Made by a program: the position numbers and the translations under genes. Below the pieces are notes generated by a model. It had not been told where the DNA came from and ran no database searches. It saw only the letters and a list, made by a program, of their open reading frames with translations. A stretch of DNA of 64,000 nucleotides from Candidatus Binatia bacterium (GTDB lineage Bacteria > Desulfobacterota > Binatia > Bin18), in contig OX638322.1 in the NCBI GenBank assembly GCA_951812575.1, positions 3,037,925-3,101,924 on the forward strand. Reading direction: 5' to 3'. Below are positions 1-7,430 of this stretch, in pieces. Numbering within the stretch: the stretch's first letter is position 1; each line of letters starts with the position of its first letter.

Positions 1-474
1 AGTTGGGACGCGATGCCCCCGGACCTAAAGGAGACGTTTCAAGCCTTCCGGACACCAGATGTCGGCTGGGACATGATCGTCAATCAGCATATGTTCGTGG
101 AGCAGATCTTGCCCTCGTTGGTCGTTCGCGCACTCACGGACGCCGAACTGGACCACTATCGGGCTCCGTACATCGACCCGTCGAGTCGCAAGCCGTTGTG
201 GCGTTGGCCGAACGAGATTCCGATCGCGGGTGAGCCCGCCGCCGTCGTGGCGATGGTGGAGGAGTACAACCGCAAACTCCAGCAATCCCGGTTGCCGAAG
301 TTGCTCTTGTCCGCCACCCCAGGAGGGATCATCGATGCCCAAGCCGTTTCGTGGTGTCAGCAAAATCTACCGAATCTGCAAGTGGTCGACATTGGCGCGG
401 GCATTCATTTCATCCAAGAGGACAACCCCCATCTCATCGGGACCGAATTGGCAAACTGGTACAGCAGTTTGTAG
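1..474 (+). CDS. dhaA: Haloalkane dehalogenase, C-terminal half (cut by window edge)
   Basis: The reading frame is open from base 1 (SWDAM...), so the gene starts upstream of the window; 157 residues are visible of a family length near 295. The text matches the DhaA/LinB cap and C-terminus: ETFQAFRT, a cap-domain region with PLTxxExDHYRxP-like spacing, LWRWPNEIPIAGEP, and the end IGAGIHFIQEDNPHLIG. The catalytic histidine is the CAT codon at 406-408. The nucleophile Asp and halide-stabilising Trp/Asn lie outside the window. The family hydrolyses carbon-halogen bonds of haloalkanes to alcohols in the cytoplasm. It stands upstream of a TetR regulator and an LLM oxidoreductase, which fits an inducible catabolic cluster. 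An N-terminal remnant of the same family lies at 2572-2670. Confidence 0.88.
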   Translation, partial: SWDAMPPDLKETFQAFRTPDVGWDMIVNQHMFVEQILPSLVVRALTDAELDHYRAPYIDPSSRKPLWRWPNEIPIAGEPAAVVAMVEEYNRKLQQSRLPKLLLSATPGGIIDAQAVSWCQQNLPNLQVVDIGAGIHFIQEDNPHLIGTELANWYSSL

Positions 475-517
475 CCGCGGTGTGGAAGCGAGCGTCTGGG
501 AACGGGAGTCAACCCTC

Positions 518-1279
518 ATGGCGTCGCAGCTCCAACAGCCGGGGTTTCGAAAGGCGCAAACAGCGAATTCGGATACAACGCCCCCCGCGATCTCATGCAA
601 CAAGGCGCAACCGAGTGATGAGGAGAAAGTGACTTCCAAGTCTCCCACCAGACTTAACCTTCGCCAGCAGCAAGGCGCAGAATCTCGCACACGAATCCTC
701 GAAGCCGCCCACAAGCTGATGGCGGAGCGCGGCTTCACCGGGACGAGCATCTCAGCGGTGAGCCGGCGTTCAGGTCTGCCTGCGTCCTCGATCTATTGGC
801 ACTTTGGGAGCAAAGAGGGACTTCTTGCCTCGGTCGCTCAGGACGGCGCAGAACGCTTCCTGCGAGGGCTTCCCCAGCAACCGCCGAAAGGGAAGGCCTC
901 AGGAGCGGATCGTGCTCAGACGGCACTCGCTACCGCCGCAGCACATCTTGAGGCAGACCCTGAGTTCCTGCGGTTTTTTATGCTGATTGCTCTCGAGCGG
1001 GGCCCCAGCGACGAGGCGTCGGCTGAGCCTATCCGGCGTGGTCACGACTTAGCCTTCTTTAGCATGCGACGGATCGTCGAGTTGACGCTTGAGGACGCCG
1101 ACATCAATCTTGCACCGAGCGCCGTCGATGAGCTGACACGGTTCGGCGCTGCGGCGGGCGAAGGGGGTTTTCTCGCCCACCAGATCAATCCAGACGGTGT
1201 CAAACTACGACGGCACTTCGAACTCATCGGCCTCGCGATCCGGGCCTTGGCTACGCAGATGGACCCTAAAGCGCATTGA
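518..1279 (+). CDS. TetR/AcrR family transcriptional regulator
   Basis: The frame contains a typical TetR DNA-binding domain: SRTRILEAAHKLMAERG, then TSISAVSRRSGLPASSIYWHFGSKEGLL with the helix-turn-helix and the YWHFGSKEGLL signature. An alpha-helical ligand-binding region of about 130 residues follows. The start is uncertain. ATG 518 has GGGAG about 10 bases upstream and gives 253 aa. GTG 629 follows AGGAG at only 3 bases and gives 216 aa, closer to the family's usual 190-220. It lies between the dehalogenase and the LLM oxidoreductase on the same strand. The perfect palindrome at 1432-1447 just downstream is a good candidate operator, suggesting it represses the following catabolic genes. 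The ligand cannot be told from sequence. Confidence 0.85.
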   Translation: MASQLQQPGFRKAQTANSDTTPPAISCNKAQPSDEEKVTSKSPTRLNLRQQQGAESRTRILEAAHKLMAERGFTGTSISAVSRRSGLPASSIYWHFGSKEGLLASVAQDGAERFLRGLPQQPPKGKASGADRAQTALATAAAHLEADPEFLRFFMLIALERGPSDEASAEPIRRGHDLAFFSMRRIVELTLEDADINLAPSAVDELTRFGAAAGEGGFLAHQINPDGVKLRRHFELIGLAIRALATQMDPKAH

Positions 1280-1431
1280 TCCTCGGGATTCCCCGGAGCC
1301 GCTTGGTGTCGGAAGCTCAGCTAGTCCCAACGCGAGCGCAGGCGGCGCCAGGTCAGATTGTGGAAGAGTTGCCCGGGCGCCCGTGGTCTCCAAAGCATTG
1401 ACTTCCCTTTCTATTCATGTTCATGGTCTGG

Positions 1432-1447
1432 TGTAACGATCGTTACA
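1432..1447. promoter_or_regulatory. 16-bp perfect palindrome, candidate TetR operator
   Basis: TGTAACGATCGTTACA is a perfect 16-bp inverted repeat placed 29 bases before the ATG of the LLM oxidoreductase and about 150 bases after the TetR gene. Size and symmetry fit a TetR-dimer site. A good Shine-Dalgarno sequence (GGAGG, 1463-1467) follows it. Binding is inferred from symmetry and position only. Confidence 0.6.
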
Positions 1448-1475
1448 GACATATTCTATTGCGGAGGAACATTCT

Positions 1476-2504
1476 ATGGACATTGGATTGCTCACTCTTG
1501 GAGATCTTCTACCTGACCCGGCGACTGGCAAGAAGCTCACGCCCGCCGCGCGGCACCGTCAGATTGTCGATCTGGGTGTGCGCGCCGAAGAGATGGGTTT
1601 CGACCTCTTCTCGGTTGGCGAGCACCATCTCTGCGACTACGTGTTGTCGGCACCGCCAGTCGTGCTTGCTGCGGTTGCTGCCCGTACCGAGAGAATGCGC
1701 CTCTCGACGGGGGTGACGCTGATCGGAAGCCTCGACCCGCTACGAGTCGCCGAGGATTACGCCACTCTCGATGCGATTTCCAATGGACGCGTCGAGGTCG
1801 TGGTCGGGCGAGGCATCGTCCGCCGCACGTATCGGGATCTCGGGTACGACCCCGAGCAGTCCCAGGCGCTGTTTACGGAGCATGTCGAGGCCCTCCTCGA
1901 ATTCTGGGCGAAGGCCAAATCCGATTGGCCCAGTCGCGGGCTCCAGGCTGTAACGGCCCAGCCGCGCCCGGAGCAGAAACCCCATCCACCCGTCTGGATC
2001 GGAAGCGCGAGCGAAATATCGGTCGACCGGGCTGCGTCCCTCGGCCTGCCGCTGATGCTTCCCACGGTCGTCAGGCCTCTCCAGGATTTTCAGCCTGTGG
2101 TCGATCGCTACCGGGAGAAATTCAAGCCGACCGTGCACGGGTCGCAGCCTCGGGTGGGAGCCGTCTCGTACGCGCACATTGCTGCGAGTTCGGACGAAGC
2201 GCGCCGTCGCTGGATGCCGCATCAGATGGGCTACCTCGGCTGGGCGATGCAAGTGTTTGTCCCTTGGGGTGAGGTCAACTTCGGGCCCAACTTGCTCCCC
2301 GCGAAAATGCCGACCTTCGAAGACATCTGTTCCTTTTCGATGTGCGGGAGCGCCGATGAGGTCATCGACAAAACGAATCGGGCCTGCGAAGCACTCGACC
2401 TCGACGTTCAGCTCGCGATGTTCGACCAAGGCGGGATGCCGCAGGCTCTCCTCGACGAATCCGTCCAACGATTCGCCGAAGAGGTGATGCCGCATATTCG
2501 GTAG
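1476..2504 (+). CDS. LLM class flavin-dependent oxidoreductase (luciferase-like monooxygenase)
   Basis: A 342-aa luciferase-like TIM-barrel protein. Visible family marks are an N-terminal MDIGLLTLGDLLPDP strand, GEHHLCDYVLSAPPVVLAAVAARTxRMRLSTGV, a GSLDPLRVAEDYATLDAxSNGR region and the VVGRG turn, then PHPPVWIGS near residue 170. These are the FMNH2/F420-binding features of the bacterial luciferase superfamily. Such enzymes mono-oxygenate organic substrates with reduced flavin or F420; the substrate is unknown. ATG 1476 is preceded by GGAGG at 9 bases. It lies directly behind the palindromic operator and is followed by ring-cleavage-like and reductase genes, so it may start a degradative pathway. 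Confidence 0.88.
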   Translation: MDIGLLTLGDLLPDPATGKKLTPAARHRQIVDLGVRAEEMGFDLFSVGEHHLCDYVLSAPPVVLAAVAARTERMRLSTGVTLIGSLDPLRVAEDYATLDAISNGRVEVVVGRGIVRRTYRDLGYDPEQSQALFTEHVEALLEFWAKAKSDWPSRGLQAVTAQPRPEQKPHPPVWIGSASEISVDRAASLGLPLMLPTVVRPLQDFQPVVDRYREKFKPTVHGSQPRVGAVSYAHIAASSDEARRRWMPHQMGYLGWAMQVFVPWGEVNFGPNLLPAKMPTFEDICSFSMCGSADEVIDKTNRACEALDLDVQLAMFDQGGMPQALLDESVQRFAEEVMPHIR

Positions 2505-2571
2505 CACCGGACTCGAGATTTAACGCACAACTCCGCATAGAGCGGGCGTCACCCACGAAGCGAGAGATCGC

Positions 2572-2670
2572 ATGGCAACCCAACCCATTTCCGCAGATTT
2601 TCCCTATGAGCCCAATTTTGTCGAGGTCCACGGCTCACAGATTCATTTTGTAAAGGAGGAGACGCAATGA
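2572..2670 (+). pseudogene. N-terminal remnant of a second haloalkane dehalogenase
   Basis: A 32-codon ORF from ATG 2572 to TGA 2668-2670 reads MATQPISADFPYEPNFVEV then HGSQIHFVKEETQ. This resembles the DhaA/LinB amino terminus (FPFDPHYVEV, GERMHYVDVG) and stops just where the first beta strands and the oxyanion HGNP motif should follow. The stop overlaps the next gene's ATG as ATGA, so the deletion fused the fossil's start region directly to the dioxygenase-like gene. AAGGAGGAG at 2653-2660 lies inside the fossil and now serves as the ribosome-binding site of the next gene. It cannot encode an enzyme. Confidence 0.7.
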
Positions 2671-3776
2671 AATCTTGGATTCATTTCTCGAAGGGGCAGG
2701 TGCCGCATCAGGCGCATGTTGGCGTGGGAGAGCTCAAAGAAGACGAACTGGGCCGTCAGGGCTTTTCGGGCCGGGTGGCCGAGCTGTACCATGTACATGA
2801 GCCGACCGGCTGGACACGGATTGAGGGCCCCCTCAGACCGTGGGACGTCGACAGCAACAAACTCACCCCAAGTGACCAAGACGATCCGCGGGGGGTACCA
2901 CTGAAGGCATTCTATAATGCCGACGTGTCGATTGCGATCAGTCGGCGCAGTGCCGCCATGCCCTATTATGTGCGCAATGCCGATGGGGATGAGATCTATT
3001 TTATTCATCGCGGGACGGGCACGTTTGAGACCGAATTTGGCCCATTGGCGTACGAACCGGGCGACTATATCGCCCTGCCCAAAGGGGTGACCTATCGCGT
3101 CGTGCCTGACGGAGCGGACAATTTCTTCATGCTTATTGAATCCGTCGCAGAGGTCGAGTTTCCTGACTACGGTGGCCTGGGGCGCCACGCTCCGTTTGAT
3201 CCGGCGGTGATTCAGGTTCCGGAGCCACAGGTTCTGCAGGCCAACGGTCAGCAAGAATGGGAGCTGCGCATCAAGCGCGAAAGCGAGTATACCTCAGTGT
3301 ACTACCCGTTCCATCCGTTAGACGTTGTCGGGTGGAAAGGCGATCTCTTCCCTTTCAAAATGAACATTCGTGACTATCGGCCAATTATGAGCGATCGGCT
3401 GCATCTGCCGCCCAGCGTTCACTGCATTTTTCAGGCCAAAGGGTTTGTCGTGTGCAATTTCATGCCCCGCCCCGCCGAAAGCGAGCGAGATGTTGAGCGG
3501 GTGCCATGGTATCACCGCAATATTGACTATGATGAAGTCGTCTTGGTGCATGCCGGCACGCTGCTCGGGCTCGAAGTACCACCGGGGATGATGCTGGTCA
3601 ATCCACAAGGGATTCATCACGGACTGGGCGAAGAGTTCCGCCAGTGGGAAAAGGCAAACTGGCGCAAGGATGAATACTTCGACTGGCAGCTGATCAATGT
3701 GGATTGTGAACGGCCGATCAAAGTCACTCCGGAGGTCCAGGCGGCCGTATCGGACAAGCCACCCGTACTGGAATGA
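2667..3776 (+). CDS. Homogentisate 1,2-dioxygenase-like cupin (ring-cleavage dioxygenase family)
   Basis: A 369-aa protein of the HgmA-type double cupin family, shorter than classical homogentisate dioxygenases (about 430-445 aa). The Fe(II) triad of the human enzyme (His335 in YYHRN, Glu341, His371 in TPHG) has equivalents: His283 in WYHRN, Glu290 in DYDEV and His317/318 in GIHHG. The N-terminal cupin has DGDEIYFIHRGTGTFETEFG and PGDYIALPKGVTYR. Known members open the ring of homogentisate or related hydroquinones with O2. The true substrate here is open because it sits with an LLM oxidoreductase, a nitroreductase and a hydrolase rather than with fumarylacetoacetase. The start is supported by AAGGAGGAG 6 bases upstream. 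Confidence 0.85.
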   Translation: MKSWIHFSKGQVPHQAHVGVGELKEDELGRQGFSGRVAELYHVHEPTGWTRIEGPLRPWDVDSNKLTPSDQDDPRGVPLKAFYNADVSIAISRRSAAMPYYVRNADGDEIYFIHRGTGTFETEFGPLAYEPGDYIALPKGVTYRVVPDGADNFFMLIESVAEVEFPDYGGLGRHAPFDPAVIQVPEPQVLQANGQQEWELRIKRESEYTSVYYPFHPLDVVGWKGDLFPFKMNIRDYRPIMSDRLHLPPSVHCIFQAKGFVVCNFMPRPAESERDVERVPWYHRNIDYDEVVLVHAGTLLGLEVPPGMMLVNPQGIHHGLGEEFRQWEKANWRKDEYFDWQLINVDCERPIKVTPEVQAAVSDKPPVLE

Positions 3777-3858
3777 ATGACAAGCTGAACGGACGCCAAC
3801 CAAAAAGCCGATGCCCAGCCGGAGAAAACGCTAGCCGCGTTATAAGGATAGAACGACA

Positions 3859-4518
3859 ATGATTGATCTGTATGAAGCGATGCGGACTTTACGGGCGGTG
3901 CGACGGTTGCGACCAGACCCCATTCCAGATGACGTCTTATATCGGGTCTTAGAAGCTGCGACCTGGGCACCGTCTGGCGGCAACCGCCAAGCCTGGCGCA
4001 TCATTGTCGTCAAAGACTCGGCCCGCAAACAACGTCTTGGCGAATTATATCAACAGGTCACGCTTCCTTATACCAAAGCGTATGTGGAGCGACTGGCCGA
4101 TGCCCCTGAAGAAGAACGGAAAAAGGCCGAGCGGATGATTCGCGCTAGTAACTATCTGACAGAACACTTTGGTGAGACCCCGGCTCTGCTGGTCGTGTGT
4201 TTTAATCCGGAAGGGCTGGCGGTGACTGACGCAAAGCTGGACCGTTTGTCTGTTGTTGGCGGCGGATCAATTTACCCCGCAGTCCAAAACCTCCTCCTCG
4301 CCTGCCGAGCCGAAGGATTGGGGTGTGTGATTACGACCTTGCTGTGTATGGAAGAGCCAGCGGTTCGTGAACTGCTAGGGATTCCTGATCCGTGGGGGAC
4401 GGCAGCGGTTGTGCCGATTGGTTATCCCGTCCTGCGGGGACACGGACCGATCTCGCGGCGGTCGGTCGAAGAGTTGGCGTTTGCAGATGCCTGGGGGACT
4501 CCGTTTTCTCGGGAGTAG
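3859..4518 (+). CDS. Nitroreductase family FMN-dependent oxidoreductase
   Basis: A 219-aa protein with the nitroreductase fold. The N-terminus has MIDLYEAMRTLRAVRRLRPDPIPDD, then AATWAPSGGNRQAWRIIVV, which supplies the FMN phosphate contacts. The C-terminal part has GGSIYPAVQNLLLACRAEGLGCVITT and ELLGIPDPWGTAAVVPIGYP. The family uses FMN and NAD(P)H to reduce nitro groups, quinones or halogenated aromatics; the subgroup cannot be settled by eye. The gene follows the dioxygenase-like gene after about 80 bases and precedes the hydrolase by 44, consistent with one transcript. AAGGATAG lies 11 bases before the ATG. Confidence 0.87.
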   Translation: MIDLYEAMRTLRAVRRLRPDPIPDDVLYRVLEAATWAPSGGNRQAWRIIVVKDSARKQRLGELYQQVTLPYTKAYVERLADAPEEERKKAERMIRASNYLTEHFGETPALLVVCFNPEGLAVTDAKLDRLSVVGGGSIYPAVQNLLLACRAEGLGCVITTLLCMEEPAVRELLGIPDPWGTAAVVPIGYPVLRGHGPISRRSVEELAFADAWGTPFSRE

Positions 4519-4562
4519 CCGAGGATTCGCCATCGGATTGAATAGTACAAAAGGAGGACACG

Positions 4563-5444
4563 ATGGACAAAAAGGTACAGTTTTATAGTGAAGGCACGCC
4601 AATGGCTGGCATCCTTGGTTTGCCGGATGACTATCAAACCGGTGAGCAACGCGCAGCGGTCATTTTTTGTCATGGCTTCACCGCGGTGAAGGAAATCTTT
4701 CTCCTGGATAACGCCAAGCGGCTGCAAGCCGACGGCTATATCACGCTGAACTTCGACTACCGTTATTTTGGCGAGAGCGGTGGTGAACCGCGCTCGCGTC
4801 TCATCCCTATGGCCCAGGTGACGGATATTCGGAACGCTATGACGTTTATGCAACACCAGCCTGAAGTGAATCCAGACAGCATTGGGCTGTACGGCACGAG
4901 CTTTGGCTGTGCCAATGTCTCCTATACGGCAGCCATAGACGAACGGGCGAAGTGTACAGTCGGCGTGGTCGGGCCGGGTGACCTTGAGCGGCAGTTTCGC
5001 TTGGGACCAAATTTTGACCGGTTCATGGACAAAGTCCGCAGGGAGAAGGCCGAGTTTGTCCTGACTGGCAAGCCTGCCTATATGGAAACCAAGCGGCTGA
5101 TGGTCCGCGATCCCGAAACGGTCGCCATTCTGGAAGACCTTCAGAAGCGTTACCCCCAGTTTCGGACAGAAGTCTCGTTTGAATCACTACTGGATATCAT
5201 GGAATATAAACCCGAGAGTGTTGTGGACCGGATCAGTCCTCGGGCCATTCAGTGGATTCATACGGACAAGGATGAACTCGTGCCGCTATTTGAAGCGCAG
5301 AGTATGTACGCCAAAGCCCGGGACCCGAAGAAACTCGTTGTGCTGGAAAACATGATCCATGACGACGTGTACCGAGGCGAAGGCTTTGAGCAGACGATGC
5401 AGCATACCAGCGCGTGGTTTCAGGAGCATTTGCCAGCACGCTAA
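4563..5444 (+). CDS. Alpha/beta hydrolase (dienelactone hydrolase-like)
   Basis: A 293-aa alpha/beta hydrolase. The oxyanion region is CHGFTAVKE (from residue 36). The nucleophile elbow is G-T-S-F-G with Ser113. Asp237 in TDKDELVP and His266 in NMIHDDVY complete the expected triad. A lid-like insertion lies around residues 140-210. The AAAGGAGG ribosome-binding site is 6 bases before the ATG. In this context it could hydrolyse the ring-fission product of the dioxygenase-like enzyme two genes upstream, but this is inference. It is the last plus-strand gene of the cluster; about 220 AT-richer bases without a recognisable gene follow before the convergent MBL-fold gene. Confidence 0.87.
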   Translation: MDKKVQFYSEGTPMAGILGLPDDYQTGEQRAAVIFCHGFTAVKEIFLLDNAKRLQADGYITLNFDYRYFGESGGEPRSRLIPMAQVTDIRNAMTFMQHQPEVNPDSIGLYGTSFGCANVSYTAAIDERAKCTVGVVGPGDLERQFRLGPNFDRFMDKVRREKAEFVLTGKPAYMETKRLMVRDPETVAILEDLQKRYPQFRTEVSFESLLDIMEYKPESVVDRISPRAIQWIHTDKDELVPLFEAQSMYAKARDPKKLVVLENMIHDDVYRGEGFEQTMQHTSAWFQEHLPAR

Positions 5445-5668
5445 ACAACGAGGTCAGCCAGTAGAAAGTGTAGTGTAGGAAGATCGGAAAAGATCTGGTT
5501 CATCGGATCAGGAAGCGTGACCAACTCCCCTGCCCTGATTAACAGATGTTTAGTAAAGTGTTCCATTACAACGAGAGCTCGCATTTTCTGCCAAGTTTGA
5601 CAGATAATGCGTTATGAGACGTAAATTTCCATCTCTTAGCGTGTGTCACAACAGCAATCTGCTTACTC

Positions 5669-6382
5669 CTACCTTACCCGCCTAAACCGTTCCTCATAAC
5701 TGTCGGCCAACGTGAGCAGGGCACGTTCACAGTCCCCGCGAAAAGCGGACCCATGCATCAACGCCAGCATCGCCGGCTTGAGGGCAGCCAGACGGCGAAT
5801 GGTCGGGGCGGTGTTCGGGGTCAGAGCAGTGGCTCCAAAGGTGTCCTCTACCGCCAGAGCGGGCGCGATAGGATCGTCTTCCGAGAGCGCCTCGCAGCGC
5901 CCGGTCCGGGTAAAAAGATCGCCGCAGAAGAGGGTTTTGCTCGTCTCTTCAAACAGTACGCCCGCATCCCAACCGTGTGGGACATGGGGTGTAGCCAGGT
6001 AACGCACCCGCTTGCCGCCCAGATCGAGACGCTCCTCATCTTCAAGCGGTTTGGGCGGGCGAACAGCCAGATCATTGACGGAAAGCATGCAGCCCATGGT
6101 CCCAACGGCGACTTGGGCCTCAGAGGCGGCCTCTAGCCAGTCGTTCATCGCCCCCGACTCGTCGGCTTCCCAATGCCCGAACGAGATCCACCGCAGGCGC
6201 GTCAGCGGCATCACTTGAGGCACCGCTGCGGAGATCACCGGAAAGAGCGCTCGCATGCCGCAATGAAACAGCAAGGGCTGGTCAGCGTCAATGAGATACT
6301 GGTTAAACGTAAAATCGACCTCTTCGACATAAGTCGATAGGCGGTATATGCCAGCCGTCACCTCGTCGATCTCAGTGTGCAT
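5669..6382 (-). CDS. MBL-fold metallo-hydrolase (flavodiiron/ODP-like)
   Basis: A 237-aa metallo-beta-lactamase-fold protein. Metal-binding positions resemble the flavodiiron/oxygen-sensing diiron branch more than the classic HxHxDH branch: GHWEADESG (H-x-E-x-D), then TPHVPHGWDAG, then LFCGDLF with the bridging Asp, and a late LMHGSAFRGD with the last His. No flavodoxin domain is attached. Members of this branch bind a diiron centre and act in O2/NO handling or sensing. It points toward the plus-strand catabolic cluster, so it is transcribed separately. The function here is unknown. Confidence 0.8.
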   Translation of the reverse strand: MHTEIDEVTAGIYRLSTYVEEVDFTFNQYLIDADQPLLFHCGMRALFPVISAAVPQVMPLTRLRWISFGHWEADESGAMNDWLEAASEAQVAVGTMGCMLSVNDLAVRPPKPLEDEERLDLGGKRVRYLATPHVPHGWDAGVLFEETSKTLFCGDLFTRTGRCEALSEDDPIAPALAVEDTFGATALTPNTAPTIRRLAALKPAMLALMHGSAFRGDCERALLTLADSYEERFRRVR

Positions 6383-6407
6383 AGCTTCTCCCTCCGGACA
6401 GTGCCAG

Positions 6408-6830
6408 CTAGGCCGGTAAGGTCTTCACGGCAACTCCGCGGGCTGCCCGAATCAGGGCCTTGTCCAGCGTTGCTAAGGGCACTCCATGCCGCATGGCCAG
6501 TTCCAGATAAGAGGCATCGTGGGTTGTGAGAGATGTGGTACGGGCGAGGTTCAATATCTCTCTGAACGCCCGGTTGTCGGTCTCGGCATCGGTGGTGATG
6601 GGAAGGCCGCGAACAAGCTCCAGGGCGGTCGTGAGCTGTGCGGCTGTTATCCTTCCATGTCGTTCCGCCTGCACCAGAACGTTACCGAGCTCCAGGCGCC
6701 AGAGATTAGGGACGATTGCGTTACGGTCATCATCCCGCAGCTCCTTGAGTAATTGATCTGTGTTGGGGCCGGCTTCATCTTGAAACAACCACGCCAGTGC
6801 GACAGAGCAGTCCAGTACAAACGTGCTCAT
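6408..6830 (-). CDS. vapC: VapC-type PIN-domain ribonuclease toxin
   Basis: A 140-aa PIN-domain protein. It begins MSTFVLDCSVALAWLFQDE with the first catalytic Asp (D7), has a central Glu (RLELGNVL) and ends with TTHDASYLELAMRHGVPLATLDKAL, which carries the later acidic residues. PIN toxins cleave tRNA or rRNA. Its ATG overlaps the stop of the upstream vapB by 4 bases (ATGA), the usual coupled antitoxin-toxin arrangement. A decayed copy of this vapB/vapC junction lies at 7541-7625. Confidence 0.92.
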   Translation of the reverse strand: MSTFVLDCSVALAWLFQDEAGPNTDQLLKELRDDDRNAIVPNLWRLELGNVLVQAERHGRITAAQLTTALELVRGLPITTDAETDNRAFREILNLARTTSLTTHDASYLELAMRHGVPLATLDKALIRAARGVAVKTLPA

Positions 6831-7078
6831 CGGCGCCCCGTATCGCGCAGAGCCTTCCAGTCCAGACCGTCCAGCTTCATGCCTTTGCGAAACTCAAACA
6901 AGGTGTCAATGGTAGCGGCGACCTGTGTCCGGTCGGACCGTTGAGCCGGCACCAGCCGCGCAATCGGCTCGCCCCGTTTGGTGATGAGTACTTCTTGCCC
7001 TTGGCTGACTTTTTCGAGCAGGGCGGACAAATGAGTTTTTGCTTCAAAGGTGCCAACTTCAATCATGGCTGCCCTCAA
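6827..7078 (-). CDS. vapB: Phd/YefM-family antitoxin (VapB partner of VapC)
   Basis: An 83-aa Phd/YefM-type antitoxin: MRAAMIEVGTFEAKTHLSALLEKVSQGQEVLITKRGEPIARLVP is the N-terminal DNA-binding fold, followed by a C-terminal toxin-binding tail ending LDWKALRDTGRR. Starting at the second Met (MIEVGTFEAK) would also fit the family. It overlaps vapC by 4 bases. A 20-bp stretch inside the gene (6900-6919) recurs exactly at 7117-7136 upstream of it, evidence of a former duplication. The antitoxin probably autorepresses from the 7079-7116 region, which has AT-rich TTAGTTAACCAG. Confidence 0.9.
   Translation of the reverse strand: MRAAMIEVGTFEAKTHLSALLEKVSQGQEVLITKRGEPIARLVPAQRSDRTQVAATIDTLFEFRKGMKLDGLDWKALRDTGRR
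6900..6919. repeat. 20-bp direct repeat, copy 1 (inside vapB)
   Basis: AAGGTGTCAATGGTAGCGGC here is identical to 7117-7136, 217 bases apart. Copy 1 is coding (vapB residues about 55-60) and copy 2 is intergenic. The second copy is best read as a scrap of a former vapB duplicate. Confidence 0.8.
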
Positions 7079-7116
7079 TCAATCTAGTTTAGTTAACCAG
7101 TATATGGGGTGGCGGT

Positions 7117-7136
7117 AAGGTGTCAATGGTAGCGGC
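7117..7136. repeat. 20-bp direct repeat, copy 2 (upstream of vapB)
   Basis: Exact copy of 6900-6919, lying between the vapB promoter region and the stop of the HigA-like antidote gene. It marks a rearrangement breakpoint in the toxin-antitoxin cluster. Confidence 0.8.
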
Positions 7137-7145
7137 CCATCTACG

Positions 7146-7430
7146 CTACGCCGAGAACTGGAGCTTGACACCACACGCGGCAGCCACTTTGGCAAGCGTG
7201 TCCAGCCGGGGATGACGCCGGCCGGACAGGGCAGGAGACAATGCGACCCGGTCCAGCTTGGCCTGCCGCGCGAGCGCGGATACGCCGCCTTGCGCGGCAG
7301 CCACGTTGCGCAAGGCTTTCATGAGCAAGCGCGGGTCCTCTCCCATCTCCTCAATCGCCGCGTTCAGATAAGCTGCGACGTCTTCCGGTGTCTTGAGATA
7401 CTCACTCGCCTGATGCGCTTTGACGGGCAT
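7146..7430 (-). CDS. HigA-like addiction-module antidote protein (HTH)
   Basis: A 94-aa protein of the addiction-module antidote family. It reads EYLKTPEDVAAYLNAAIEE then DPRLLMKALRNVAAAQGGVSALARQAKLDRVALSPALS, a helix-turn-helix, ending TLAKVAAACGVKLQF. In intact pairs this antidote follows a RelE/HigB-like killer gene and often overlaps its end. Here only the C-terminal third of such a toxin remains, fused to a VapC start (7402-7572). The antidote is therefore probably an orphan, and may persist as a regulator or as an anti-addiction function. Confidence 0.85.
   Translation of the reverse strand: MPVKAHQASEYLKTPEDVAAYLNAAIEEMGEDPRLLMKALRNVAAAQGGVSALARQAKLDRVALSPALSGRRHPRLDTLAKVAAACGVKLQFSA

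Noticed and set aside
5445..5668. Gene or regulatory RNA in the AT-richer gap between the hydrolase and MBL genes
   Set aside because: No frame, tRNA-like fold or strong hairpin is visible; only a weak AGATC/GATCT pair near 5480.
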